64,000 nt of DNA from assembly GCF_030161615.1 (NCBI RefSeq), contig NZ_BSUN01000001.1, forward strand, positions 620,001 through 684,000. The letters are read 5' to 3'. Positions 1 through 9,993 of the stretch are shown piece by piece. A model generated the notes under the pieces. It worked only from the letters and a program-made list of their open reading frames with translations. It was not told the DNA's origin and did not search any database. The stretch is from Demequina litorisediminis. GTDB lineage: Bacteria > Actinomycetota > Actinomycetes > Actinomycetales > Demequinaceae. The position numbers and the translations under genes are program-made. Numbering within the stretch: the first letter of the stretch is position 1; every line of letters begins with the position of its first letter.

Positions 1-248
1 GCGGCCGGGTCGCGCCACATGTCGACGCCGTGAATCAGAGCATGCCCCGCATCGGGCTGCAGGAGCCCCGTCGCCATGGACAGCGTGGTGGTCTTGCCAG
101 CACCGTTGGGACCCACCACGCCGTAAAACGAATGCGTGGGGATATCGAGATCCACGCGGTCGACGGCCAGCGTGGCGCCGAACCGCTTGGTGAGGCCCCT
201 CAGCGACAGCGCGATGGCGCGCGGAGGGCCCGTGGGGGCGTCCGTCAT
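1..248 (-). CDS. ABC transporter ATP-binding protein (5' part only)
   Basis: This is the N-terminal 82 or so residues of an ABC ATPase; the rest lies beyond the left edge. The Walker A motif GPNGAGKTT is visible near residue 45, after the usual first strands (GLTKRFGATLAVDRVDLDI). The ATG at 246-248 is the only good start. This family energises export or import across the membrane, but the substrate cannot be told from this fragment. No frame break is seen in the part present. Confidence 0.85.
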   Translation of the reverse strand, partial: MTDAPTGPPRAIALSLRGLTKRFGATLAVDRVDLDIPTHSFYGVVGPNGAGKTTTLSMATGLLQPDAGHALIHGVDMWRDPA

Positions 249-266
249 GGCGTCAGCCTAGACCCG

Positions 267-296
267 CGCATCGGCCAATCAAGCAGGGCCGATGCG
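267..296. terminator. Inverted pair of GGCCGATGC motifs, likely terminator
   Basis: CGCATCGGCC (267-276) and GGCCGATGCG (287-296) form a perfect 10-bp stem with a 10-nt loop, 10 bp past the stop codon of the leftward antiporter gene. There is no T-run. Both arms are copies of the 9-mer that is dispersed through the host part of this window. Uptake-sequence pairs in Neisseria and Haemophilus are known to be arranged like this and to act as terminators. Confidence 0.6.
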
Positions 297-305
297 TCGG
301 ATTTG

Positions 306-1270
306 TCACCCTCCGGCGGTCACCAGGTACACGGTGTAGGCCAGCCACAGCGCGATGAGGATGGCGCCCTCGAGACGGTTGATGCGCCCGTCCCTGCGCC
401 ACCGGAAGCCGAAAGCGATCAGCAGCAGGGTGAACGCCATGAGGATCGGCATGTCGCGGTGGAGGAGGTCTGCGGAGACCGCCGCGGGCTGAATGAGTCC
501 CGCCACTCCCACCACGCCCAGCGAGTTGAACAGGTTCGAGCCGATGACGTTGCCGAGCGCGAGGTCGTTCTCGCCCTTACGGGCGGCCGCAATCGAGGAC
601 GCGAGCCCGGCGCAGAGGTACCGACCGCCACCACGGTGAGGCCAATGACGAGGTCCGACCAACCCAGGGCGGTCGCGATCTCCGTCGCGCCCCACACCAG
701 CACGCGGCTGGCCACCACGAGGATGACGAGCCCCACCACGAGCCATGTCCACGCGGCGCGGCGGCTCAGCGGATGGTCGGCGGCATGGTGCTCGACGTCT
801 TGCTCGAGGCGGTCGCCCTGCTGGCTGCGCGCCTGCAGGATCTGCCACGTGAGGAGCACGGCAAGCAGGAGCAGCATTGCGCCGGCGTCGCCGCTGGAGA
901 GTTCGCCGTCGCTCATGAGTAGCCAGGCGATCGCCGTGACCACCACGAGCAGGGGAAGCTCGGTGCGCAGGACCCCTCGCTTGACGACGATGGGGAGCAG
1001 GATTGCCGTGACACCGAGGATGAGGCCGATGTTCGCGATGTTGGAGCCGAAGGCGTTGCCCAGCGCGATCTCGGGGGCACCCTCCGCCGCAGCGAAGGCC
1101 GAGACCACAAGTTCCGGCGCCGACGTCCCGAAGCCGATGACGATCATGCCGATCAGGAGCGGGGCCATCCCGAGGTAGCGCGCCACGGTCGAAGCGCCCA
1201 ACACAAATCGATCGGCGCTCCACGCGAGCACCACCAGGCCAACAAGGGTCGCGATGATGGGGACGAGCAT
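306..1270 (-). CDS. Sodium/calcium exchanger family (CaCA) antiporter
   Basis: This is a multi-spanning membrane protein of about 321 residues with the two inverted CaCA repeats. The first carries GFGTSAPELVVS and GNAFGSNIANIGLILG, the second VAVGTSAP and ALGNVIGSNLFNSLGVVG. Members exchange Na+ or H+ for Ca2+ or other cations across the cytoplasmic membrane. The reading frame breaks once at about 604-608, where the expected GAGCTC (Glu-Leu of SAPELA) has lost its A. With that base restored the protein is full length. The ATG at 1270 begins MLVPIIATLVG, a normal first helix. Confidence 0.85.
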
Positions 1271-1336
1271 GACCAGAGCCTAATCGTGGGATATCCCCCG
1301 GAAGGGTGGTGACATCCAACCTACGGTCGCGTAGGG

Positions 1337-2484
1337 TTGCGCGAAACGTCCAACGGACGCTCGGCATCGACTTGGTCGACACCTCGCGCCGCGCCGCCCG
1401 CTAACAAAGGACCGCTCATCCCTACGTCCCCCGCACCCCGGTCCCACGTCAATCCCTTCACCCTGTCCTTCACGGAGGTCGCGCGCACGGTGCGCGATAC
1501 GGGTCTGCTGCGCCGCTCCTATCACTTCTACGGATGGTTCGGCGGCGCGCTCGTGCTCGCATTCGCTGGCGTGGTGACCGGCTTTGTGCTGCTGGGCGAC
1601 TCGTGGTTCCAGTGCTGATCGCCGCGGCCCTGGGCGTGGTGTTCACCCAGGTCGCGTTCCTGGGCCACGAGGCATCGCACCGCACCGTTTTCTCTTCCGG
1701 TCCGGCCAATGACCGCCTGGGCCGGGTGCTGTCCGCGCTCGTGGTCGGCATCAGCCACCAGTGGTGGATGACGAAGCACTCGCGTCACCACGGCAACCCC
1801 AACAAAGTGGGCTCCGACCCGGACATCGAGCCGGACACCATCACTTTCCTGGAGGAGGACGCCGCGAAGACGCGTGGCGTCATCCGCTGGATCAACCAGC
1901 GCCAGGGCTGGCTGTTCTTCCCGCTGCTCACGCTTGAGGGCCTCAACCTGCATTACCGCTCCGTGGTTTCGCTGGTCACGCAGGGCACGCGCAAGCAGCG
2001 CTGGACCGAGTTGCCCATGATCGCCCTGCACTTTGGCCTCTACCTGGTGCCGGTGTTCCTGTTCCTTCCATTGGGTCTCGCCTTCGCGTTCATCGGCGTG
2101 CAGATGGCCGTCTTCGGCGTCTACATGGGTGCCTCGTTCGCGCCCAACCACAAGGGCATGATGATCGTCCCCTCCGACATGAAGATGGACTTCTTCTCCA
2201 AGCAGGTGCTCACCAGCCGTAACATCCGCGGCGGTTGGGCGATGTCGATCCTCATGGGTGGCCTGAACTACCAGATCGAGCACCACCTGTTCCCGAACAT
2301 GGCGCGCCCGCACCTCGCGAAGGCGCGCGAGATTGTCCGCGAGTACTGCGCGGCCCACGACGTGCCCTACACCGAGACCTCGCTCATCGAGTCCTACGGG
2401 ATCGTCATCGAGTACCTCAACCGCGTCGGGCTCGCTGCCCGCGACCCGTTCGACTGCCCCGAGCGGATGGCGTTGGGGCGCTGA
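1337..2484 (+). CDS. Membrane fatty acid desaturase
   Basis: This is an acyl-lipid desaturase-type protein of about 382 residues. The di-iron histidine boxes are HEASH, HSRHH and QIEHH, separated by hydrophobic segments as the family requires. It would introduce a double bond into membrane acyl chains. The frame breaks at about 1610-1613, where TTCCAGTGCTG most likely stands for TTCCAGCTGCTG (a lost C in CAGCTG). The start is uncertain: the ATG at 1337 gives a long, low-complexity N-terminus before the conserved part starts near NPFTLSF, so a later start is possible. Confidence 0.85.
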
Positions 2485-2524
2485 CCCGACCCGCGCTCCA
2501 CACGCACGTCCCGCTTCATACGCA

Positions 2525-2576
2525 AATGCGGGATCGAGTGGCAACTTCCTGTGGAAGTGCCACTCGATCCCGCATT
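2525..2576. terminator. Long near-perfect hairpin between convergent genes
   Basis: The left arm (2525-2549) and right arm (2553-2576) pair over 24 bp with a single bulged base and a 3-nt loop. The element sits between the desaturase stop and the araA stop, which face each other, so it may end transcription from both sides. It has no T-run and is longer than a typical intrinsic terminator. Confidence 0.55.
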
Positions 2577-2605
2577 GCGGTGGTGGTGCGGCGTGCCGCC
2601 CGGTG

Positions 2606-4134
2606 CTACAGCCCCTGCGCGAGGCGGTAGTACGCGGCGTTCGCGCGCATCTCGGCCGCGAAGCCGGTCAGCGTGGTGTCCTCGTCGATGACGAGCAACT
2701 CGATCTCGCTCACGGTGGCGAAGTCGCGGAACACCTCGACGCCGATCTGGTTCGACATCACCGTGTGGTGGGCGGCACCCGCCTGGATCCATGCGGTCGT
2801 CGACGTCGTGAAGTCGGGCGCGGGCTTCCACACCGCGTGGCCCACGGGCAGGCTTCGGCATGGGCGCGGGGAGGTTCACGTTCTCGACCACGTTGGCGAC
2901 CAGACGGAAGCGCTCGCGCATGTCGGACATCGCGACCACGACGGCGGGGCCAGCGTCGGCCGTGAAGACGAGGCGGACCGGGTCCTCCTTGCCGCCGATG
3001 CCGAGCCTCGGCAATCGTGAGACGCGCCTTCTTCGACGACAGGGCCGGGTTCACCTCGAGCATGTGGGCTCCGAGGATCAGGCTCGTTGCCGGGCTCCAG
3101 GTGGTACGTGTAGTCCTCCATGAGGCTCGCGCCGCCGGGAAGGCCGGCACCCATGACGGCTGCCGCACGGACCAGGACGGCGGTCTTCCAGTCGCCCTCG
3201 GCGCCGAAGCCGTAGCCATCGGCCATGAGGCGCTGGACGGCGAGGCCGGGGAGCCTGGCGCAGGTCGCCCAGGTCCTCGAACGAGTCGGTGAACGCCGTG
3301 AAGCCGCCCTCCTCGAGGAAGGAGCGCAGGCCCAGGCTCCACCGCGGCGCCGTAGCGCAGCGACTCGGCGCGCTCGCCGCCGGGCAGCAGTTCGGCGTCG
3401 ACGTCGTAGGTCTCGACGTACTCGGCGACCAGGGCGTCGATATCCGCATCGGCCTGGGCGTGGACGCGCTCCGCGAGCTCGTTGACCGACCAGGTGTTGA
3501 TCTGGACGCCCATCTTGATCTCGGCCTCAGTCTTGTCACCCTCGGTGACGGCGACGAAGCGCATGTTGTCGCCAAAGCGCGCGACCCGCATGTTCTGCGT
3601 GGCGTGACGGCCGGCGGCGGCGCGCACCCAGGTGCCCACGCGCTCCTGCGTCGTGGCGTGCGAGGCGTGACCAGACACCGTGGTGCGCGGGATCGCCATG
3701 CGGGTCTCGATGTAGCCGAACTCGCGGTCGCCGTGCGCGGCCTGGTTAAGGTTCATAAAGTCGAAGTCGATCTCGCCCCAGGGCAGGTCCACATTCGCCT
3801 GCGTGTGCAGGTGCAGCAGCGGCTTGTCGAGGACGTTGAGCCCGGTGATCCACATCTTCGCAGGGCTGAAAGTGTGCATCCAGGCGATGACCCCGATGAC
3901 CTTGTCGTTCGCGTTGGCCTCAAGCATGGCCGCGCGGATGCCGTCGCGCGACTTCACGACGGGCTTCCACACGATGCGCGCGGGGACCGCGTCAGCGCCA
4001 TCAAGCAGCGCGGCGACCTGCTGTGACTGCTCGGCGACCTGCTTCAGGGTCTCCTCTCCGTAGAGGTCCTGGGACCCGGTGAGGAACCAGACCTCGTACT
4101 CGGCGAGGTTGGGGATGACGGAACGGGCGCTCAC
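2606..4134 (-). CDS. araA: L-arabinose isomerase
   Basis: AraA converts L-arabinose to L-ribulose. The start ([26 protein letters not shown]) and blocks such as [26 protein letters not shown] and [15 protein letters not shown] are diagnostic. The corrected length is about 507 residues, normal for the family. Five single-base insertions interrupt the frame at about 2850-2854, 3004-3008, 3081-3085, 3252-3256 and 3334-3338. All occur where AGCT is expected (for example CAECTG-type Glu-Leu, Gln-Leu and Lys-Leu codon pairs). The GTG start overlaps the araD stop as GTGA, so the two genes are translationally coupled. Confidence 0.93.
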
Positions 4135-4853
4135 TTGCTGTCTCCTTCTCCGGCGGCGGTGCCGGGCTGTCCGTAGACGTTCTGGTAACGATCGAACAGG
4201 GCGTCGATCTTGTCCTGGGGGATGTCGATGAGGGGGCCGCCCTGGAGGGCGATGTGGGTGGTGCGAGCCACGTCCTCGCACATGACGGCCGCCTTGACGG
4301 CGTCCTTGGCGTCCTTGCCGATGGTGAAGACGCCGTGGTTCTGCATGAGAACGGCTCGCGAGCGGTGGCCGTCGAGGGTCGCCACGATGCCGCGGCCGAT
4401 GCTGTCGTCGCCGATGATCGCGAAGGGGCCCACGGGGATGGGGCCGCCGAACTCGTCCGCCATGCCGGTGATGTGGCACGGGATCTCCTGGCCGCGGGCG
4501 GCCCAGGCGGTCGCGTAGGTCGAGTGGGTGTGGACCACTCCCCCGACGTTGTCCATGTTGCGGTAGACGTAGGCGTGAGCGGCCGTGTCCGAGGACGGCG
4601 AGCGGTCGGAGCCGGGGGTGCCGGGCACCACCTCGCCGTCGAGCGTGCACAGGATCATGTTGTCCGCGGCGAGGTCGTCGTAGGCGACGCCGGAGGGCTT
4701 GATCACGAAGAGGTCCTCGCCAGGAATGCGGCCCGAGACGTTGCCTCCGGTCCACACCACGAGTTCGTAGCGGGTGAGTTCGCCGTGCAGGCGTGCCACG
4801 TCCTCGCGAATCTTGTCGATGGCCTCCTGGACGGAAGCGCTGAACTGGCTCAC
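4131..4853 (-). CDS. araD: L-ribulose-5-phosphate 4-epimerase
   Basis: This class II aldolase-fold enzyme interconverts L-ribulose-5-phosphate and D-xylulose-5-phosphate, feeding arabinose carbon into the pentose phosphate pathway. It has about 240 residues, with TGGNVSGR near the N-terminus, the zinc-binding [12 protein letters not shown], and [20 protein letters not shown] chose the GTG at 4853 because AAGGAGG lies 8 nt upstream; a longer in-frame start at 4898 lacks this. It is the first gene of araD-araA. The ribulokinase gene is not in view. Confidence 0.92.
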   Translation of the reverse strand: MSQFSASVQEAIDKIREDVARLHGELTRYELVVWTGGNVSGRIPGEDLFVIKPSGVAYDDLAADNMILCTLDGEVVPGTPGSDRSPSSDTAAHAYVYRNMDNVGGVVHTHSTYATAWAARGQEIPCHITGMADEFGGPIPVGPFAIIGDDSIGRGIVATLDGHRSRAVLMQNHGVFTIGKDAKDAVKAAVMCEDVARTTHIALQGGPLIDIPQDKIDALFDRYQNVYGQPGTAAGEGDSK

Positions 4854-4976
4854 TGCGTGTCCTCCTTGCGGACTCGGTGCGGTCGCGGGATGACGCACAT
4901 CGCGGCGCCGCGCGGCGCGGGCCGAGCGTCGTCGAGGGCCGTGGCGGCGTCGGTGCCGCCAGCGTCGAGCGTCATG

Positions 4977-4991
4977 TGTTGAACGTTAACA
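4977..4991. promoter_or_regulatory. LacI-type operator upstream of araDA
   Basis: TGTTGAACGTTAACA is an imperfect palindrome centred on AACGTT, about 125 bp upstream of the araD start. Sites of this form are typical for LacI-family sugar regulators in actinobacteria. The regulator gene is not in the window, so the assignment rests on form and position only. Confidence 0.45.
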
Positions 4992-5069
4992 TGCGGCCGA
5001 TGCGCCGGGCCAGTCACAAGGTCCCGTTTCGGTCGCGCACCGCACCACGCCACCGCGCACCGCGCCCTG

Positions 5070-5118
5070 GCGGGACATGAGTGTCACAAACCCCACGAAA
5101 GTGACCGCCATGTCCCGC
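5070..5118. repeat. Intergenic hairpin element
   Basis: GCGGGACATG (5070-5079) pairs with CATGTCCCGC (5109-5118), and an inner GTCAC/GTGAC pair can extend the stem. It lies just downstream of the leftward aldo/keto reductase stop and upstream of araD. It may be a terminator for neither or both, or a small dispersed palindrome; the window holds only this copy. Confidence 0.4.
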
Positions 5119-5140
5119 TAGCCGACTCGGAGGGCCTCCG

Positions 5141-6098
5141 CTACGCCGGGAACAACTCCTCGATCAGGGCCACCTGATCCGCGCTGGGCCTCCAGCCGGC
5201 CGATGCGGCGTTCTGCCGGATCTGCTCGGGCCTGGTCGCACCCGCGATGACGGACGCCACGGCGGGACGGGACAGGAACCACCCGAACGTCGCCTCGAGC
5301 ATGGTCACTCCCCAGTCATCGCACAGCGCCTGGAAGGCCTCCATGGCGTCCCAGTCGGCGTTGTCGGCAATGTGGGGGCGCTGGCGCGCGATGCGCGAGT
5401 CCGCAGGGCGGTCGGTGCGGGTGAACTTGCCCGTGAACAGGCCATTGGCGAGCGGGAAGAACGGCAAGAACCCCGCGCCGAGGCTCTCCGCCGCCTCGAA
5501 CCGACCGTCCTTCTCGACTCCGCGGGCAATGAGCGACAACTCGTCCTGACTCGTCGCGAGCCGGGGCCACCCGTGGGAGCCAGCCACCGCATCGGCCGCA
5601 CGCAACTGCTCAGCGGAGAATTGTGAGACGCCGTAGGCGAGAATCTTGCCCTCGTCGACCAGGCTCAGCGAGCGCGCCGAGGGTGTCCTCGATCGGCACC
5701 GACGGGTCGGGCTGATGCTGCTGGAACAGGTCGATGCGGTCGGTCTGGAGTCGGGTGAGCGATGCCTCGCAGGCGGCGCGGAGGTAGGCGGGCGAGCCCT
5801 TGGCGCCGCGCTCGTCGAGGGGCGTCGCGACCTCGGTGAAGCCAAACTTGGTCGCGAGGATCACCTCGTCACGGCGCCCCTTGAGCGCGTTGCCCATCAA
5901 CGTCTCGCTCAGCCCCCACTGACCTCCATAGAGGTCCGCGGTGTCGAGGAACGTGACGCCTGCGTCGAGCGCTGCGTGAAGGACCGCGTCCGTGCCGCTC
6001 TGGGACTCGGACGCCGTGCCTGCGCGCCCGAAGTTGTTGCACCCGAGCCCCACGGCGGAGACGGTGAAGGGGGCGTGAGCGAGGCGTCGCAGTTCCAT
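5141..6098 (-). CDS. Aldo/keto reductase
   Basis: This is an NADPH-dependent oxidoreductase of about 318 residues with the AKR (alpha/beta)8 barrel. The start VSAVGLGCNNFGR, the catalytic Asp/Tyr region FLDTADLYGG, the Lys in ILATKFG, and the C-terminal cofactor loop VASVIAGATRPEQIRQN are all present. The substrate is unknown. One insertion at about 5661-5665 (GAGCTG read as GAGCCTG within ALAELVDEGKI) splits it into two frames. The ATG at 6098 starts MELRRLAHAPFTVSAVG. Confidence 0.88.
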
Positions 6099-6123
6099 AT
6101 CGACACCGTAGCGCGGGCAGACC

Positions 6124-6162
6124 AAAGGCCGCCGGCACCCTTGCGGGAAGCCGGCGGCCTTT
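6124..6162. terminator. Terminator downstream of tmRNA
   Basis: AAAGGCCGCCGGC (6124-6136) and GCCGGCGGCCTTT (6150-6162) form a perfect 13-bp GC-rich stem with a 13-nt loop, about 27 bp beyond the tmRNA 3' end. The A/T ends give a short U-run in either direction, so it may also serve the other strand. Confidence 0.8.
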
Positions 6163-6188
6163 CGGTCACCTACCAGGGATGATAAACG

Positions 6189-6553
6189 TGGAGATGGCGG
6201 GAATCGAACCCGCGTCCGCATGTACGACGACAGGTATTCTCCGGGCGCAGTCTGAATGCTCATTGTCTCGGACCCGCACGACCTTCAGACGAGCCTGTGC
6301 GATAGCCCCAGTCGACTAAGAGTCCCCCACCCCCGTCGACGAAGGAGTGGAGCCAGTTCCCTAGATGACGCCAGGGACCAGGTCGGGATCTAGCCTGGGC
6401 TGACGGACTTCGGGGCTCGCTTAGGCAGCGAGGGCGAAGTCGGTGCGCTTGGAATCGGCACCTATTGGTTTGCCACGAGCGTTAACGAGATAACGTGACG
6501 TCCTCGGCCCGCTTCCCCTGAGGAAAGCACACACGTCGAAACCGATCATCCCC
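6189..6553 (-). ncRNA. ssrA: Transfer-messenger RNA (tmRNA)
   Basis: The 5' end GGGGATGATCGGTTTCGAC and the T-arm/acceptor end (GGTTCGATTCCCGCCATCTCC) are diagnostic and pair as the tRNA-like domain. CCA is not encoded. The tag reading frame lies at 6424-6459 and gives ADSKRTDFALAA followed by TAA at 6421-6423, a typical actinobacterial degradation tag. tmRNA with SmpB rescues stalled ribosomes. Two loop positions (about 6290 and 6395) read GAGCCTG and TAGCCTG and could be further misread AGCT sites, so the loop sequence may contain errors. Confidence 0.95.
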
Positions 6554-6571
6554 TGTGCAGTTGTGATCACC

Positions 6572-6600
6572 AGTCTACGGGACACACCGACATGCTCCAA
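6572..6600 (-). promoter_or_regulatory. ssrA promoter
   Basis: On the minus strand TTGGAG (plus 6595-6600) is followed after exactly 17 bp by TAGACT (plus 6572-6577), a good sigma-70-type match. The mature tmRNA 5' end at 6553 lies 18 nt past the -10, leaving a short leader for RNase P to remove. Confidence 0.65.
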
Positions 6601-6622
6601 GGCCTCGAGGCTCGCGTGCCGC

Positions 6623-7168
6623 CTACCCGCCCGGCGGCCCCAGGATGACCTGCCAGACCCACAGCGCCGCATCGGCCGACGGTGGACGTGGATCGCGCTC
6701 AAGCCAGGCACCAATGACACCGACGATGGACCCGGCCACGCCTGCCGCGAGGATGTCCGCGGGGATGTCGGGCGCCAGCCCCTTGGACTCCGCCGTGGAC
6801 ACGATCGCCTCGTAGACGTGCGCACGCAAGCGCGCGAGCACCACCCCATACCCCGGCTCCGTGAAGACGCGATGGTAGAGATCCGCGTGCGCCTCGATGT
6901 GCGCGAGGAAGTCGATCAGGACGGTGGGGGCACCCAGCGCATCGATGTCGATGCCGTCGAGGTTCGCCCCCGCCTCGCGCGCCACCACGTCGAGGGCATC
7001 GGCGAGCAGCGTCTCCTTGTCGGAGTAGTGCTGGTAGAAGGTCGAGCGGTTGACGCCCGCGCGCTCGGCGATGTCGGACACGGAGACCTCATCGAGGCCG
7101 CGCTCGCGCGCGAGAGCGAACAGCGCCTCCTGAAGGCGTGCTCGGGTCTTCACGATGCGGGCGTCCAT
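6623..7168 (-). CDS. TetR/AcrR family regulator
   Basis: This protein of about 181 residues has an N-terminal helix-turn-helix (VSVSDIAERAGVNRSTFYQHYSDKETLL) and a variable ligand domain. It is divergent from the MMPL transporter at 7311, so it probably represses that exporter. I use the ATG at 7168 (MDARIVKTRARLQ) rather than 7204, because the extra residues are not family-like. No frame break is present. Confidence 0.85.
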   Translation of the reverse strand: MDARIVKTRARLQEALFALARERGLDEVSVSDIAERAGVNRSTFYQHYSDKETLLADALDVVAREAGANLDGIDIDALGAPTVLIDFLAHIEAHADLYHRVFTEPGYGVVLARLRAHVYEAIVSTAESKGLAPDIPADILAAGVAGSIVGVIGAWLERDPRPPSADAALWVWQVILGPPGG

Positions 7169-7310
7169 GGAGCCATTGTGCCGGGCCGATGCCTCGGTCG
7201 CCAACCATTAACCAACAAGTGTCGTTTTACTCGCGTCGGCGGGGTTAGACTGACGCGCAGGCAACGACGCCCCCTGCCCTGCTCCCCGACACCCCTGTGA
7301 AAGGCACGAC

Positions 7311-9880
7311 GTGGCCAACTTCCTCTTCCGGCTCGGGCGCGGCTCCGCGCGCCGGCCGTTCATCGCGATCGTGGCCTGGTTGGTCGCGCTTGCCGCAGCC
7401 GCCGGCTCCTTCCTCGCCTTCGGCGGCACGCTGACCGACTCGTTCTCGATCCCCGGAACCGAGACCGACCGCGTCGCGAACCAACTCACCGAGGAGATCC
7501 CCGACGCTGGCGGCACCACCGCCCGCATCGTCTACCAGACGCAGGACGACTCGGAACTGACGGAGGCGCAGCAGCAGCAGATCTCCGACTCCCTCGCCAC
7601 GGTGGGTGAGTTCGACTTCGTCACCGCCGTCATCGACCCGTTCGAGACCGCGCAGCAGGCACAGGATCAGGCCGCCCAGATCGAGGACGGCAGGACGCAG
7701 ATCGCGGACGCGAAGGCGGAACTCGACTCGGGGCAGGAGCAGGCTCGACGCCGCGCTCGACGAGGCCGAGTCCGGCCAGGCTCAGGCTCGACGAGGCCCA
7801 GGCCCAGGCTCGATGCCGCCATTCAGCAGGCGAAGGACGCGGGCCAGTACGACGCCGCGCAGGCTCAGTTCGACGCCCAGCAGGCGACCATCGACACCCA
7901 GCAGGAGCAGATTGACGCCGGCCTCGCGCAGATCACCGAGCAGCAGGCGCAGATTGACGCGGGCCGCGAGGAACTCGCCACGCAGGAGCAGCAGTAGAAC
8001 TCGGCTCGCAGGCTCGCCGAGAACGCCTCCGCCATCTCGTCCCTTTCGGAGGACGGCACCACTGCGCTGGGCGCCGTCCAGTTCCAGGACGACGCGCTGA
8101 CGCTGTCGCAGGAGGACAAGGACGCCGTCATGGAGTCCATCGAGTCCGCACCGCTCGACGGCCTCGACGTCTACTTCTCCTCGGACATCTCCACCTCCGT
8201 CGCCGGCCTGCTCGGCGTCGGCGAAATCGTGGGCGTCCTGCTCGCGCTCGTGGTGCTGTTCGTCATGATGCGCGTGGTGTGGCCCGCGCTGACCCCCATC
8301 ATCACGTCCGTCGTGGGCGTCGGCGTCGGCGTCGCGGCATCGCTGGCACTCTCCGGCTCCGTGGACATGTCGTCGGTGACGCCGGTCCTCGGCGTCATGC
8401 TCGCGCTCGCGGTCGGCATCGACTACGCGCTGTTCATCATCAACCGCCACCGCACCAACCTCAAGCGCGGCATGGACGTCCACGAGAGCATCGGCCTCGC
8501 GAACGGCACCGCGGGCAACGCGGTCGTGTTCGCGGGCACCACCGTCCTCATCGCCCTGCTCGCGCTCAATGTCACGGGCATCCCGTTCATCGGCGTCATG
8601 GGCAACGTGGCCGCGTTCTGCATCCTCATCGCGGTGCTCGTGGCCATCACGCTCGTGCCCGCGGTCCTGGGGCTCGTCGGCATCAAGGCGATCTCGAAGC
8701 GCTCCCGCGGACGCATCGGCCAGGCGGCCGAGCCCGAGGCGCCCTACACCCCGATGAAGACCGGCCGCGCGTGGCTCAACGTGCTCGCGGGCGTCGCTGT
8801 CCTCGCGGTGTTCGCGATCCCGTCGTTCTCGATGAGGCTCGGCCTGCCCTCGGGTGACCAGGACACCCCCGATTCGACGTCATACCAGGCGTACAGCACC
8901 ATTGACGAGAAGTTCGGCGAGGGCCTGAACGGCACCATCCTGGTGACCGCGTCGCTGCCCGAAGCCCTGGAGGGCAACGACCTCCTGGCCGCCCAGGTGG
9001 AGGTCGAGAACGCCATCATGGCGAACGACGACGTCTCTGCGGTCGCTCCTGCAGGCACCAACGAGGACGGCTCGTTCCTCGCCTTCCAGGTGATCCCGCT
9101 CGAGGGCCCCAACGCGGAGTCCACCGAGCAGTTGGTGCACGACCTGCGCGACCTGTCGCCGCTGGAGGACGGCACCGAGATCGGTGTCGCGGGTAACGCC
9201 TCGGGCAACATCGACATCTCGGAGAAGGCTCTCCGACGCCCTGCCGCTCTACCTCGCGGTGGTGGTGGGTCTGTCGCTCGTCATCCTCATCGTGGTGTTC
9301 CGCTCGCTCCTGGTGCCCGTCATCGCGACGCTCGGCTTTGTGCTGAGCCTCTTCGCGGCGTTCGGCGCCGTCACCGCCGTGTACCAGTGGGGCTGGCTGT
9401 CCGACATCTTCGGCGTCCATGCACCGGGACCGATCCTGTCGTTCCTGCCGATCATGCTGACAGGAATCCTGTTCGGTCTGGCGATGGACTACCAGGCTCT
9501 TCATCACCTCCGGTATGCGAGAGGCCTTCGTCCACGGGTCTAATGCACGCGAGTCCGTCACCGCGGGCCTGCGCCACGGACGCGCGGTCGTGACCGCTGC
9601 CGCCATCATCATGGCGTCCGTGTTCGGCGGCTTCGTGTTCTCCCACATCACGATGATTCGCCCCATGGGCTTCGGCCTCGCCGTCGGCGTGCTGTTCGAC
9701 GCGTTCGTGGTCCGCATGCTCATCGTCCCGTCCCTCATGCACCTCGTGGGCGAGGGCGCATGGTGGATGCCGAAGTGGCTCGACAAGATCCTCCCGAACG
9801 TCGACGTGGAGGGCGCCGCCCTCGAGCGCGACCACCCCGTGCCCGCCGCGGCGACCGAGGCGGACAAGCCGACCGCCTGA
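7311..9880 (+). CDS. MMPL/RND family transporter
   Basis: This is a large membrane exporter (about 854 residues corrected) of the MMPL type: an N-terminal helix (FIAIVAWLVALAAAAGS), an extracellular domain with a Gln/Ala-rich coiled coil (about residues 125-225), then two RND helix bundles with GVMLALAVGIDYALFIINRHR and GILFGLAMDYQLF. Substrates in actinobacteria are often lipids or drugs. The start is GTG 7311 after GAAAGG. Seven AGCT-type errors occur at about 7741, 7784, 7805, 7994 (a deletion that creates an in-frame TAG), 8010, 9226 and 9494; the net correction restores one frame. It is divergent from a TetR gene. Confidence 0.88.
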
Positions 9881-9903
9881 TCGCCCGACTGCCCGCACCG
9901 CTC

Positions 9904-9939
9904 GATGCCCCCGGACTCCACACGGAGTCCGGGGGCATC
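9904..9939. terminator. Terminator after the MMPL gene
   Basis: GATGCCCCCGGACTCC (9904-9919) and GGAGTCCGGGGGCATC (9924-9939) form a perfect 16-bp stem with a 4-nt loop, 24 bp after the transporter stop. No clear T-run follows, as is common in actinobacteria. Confidence 0.75.
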
Positions 9940-9993
9940 GTCGTTCACATGGCCGATGCGGCACGCGCCCGGGCGGCGATAGCGTCGGTGACC

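Noticed and set aside
7993-7996. In-frame TAG in the MMPL gene, possible readthrough or recoding
   Set aside because: CAGTAG is CAGCTAG with one base lost; a compensating insertion follows at about 8010. It fits the AGCT error pattern.
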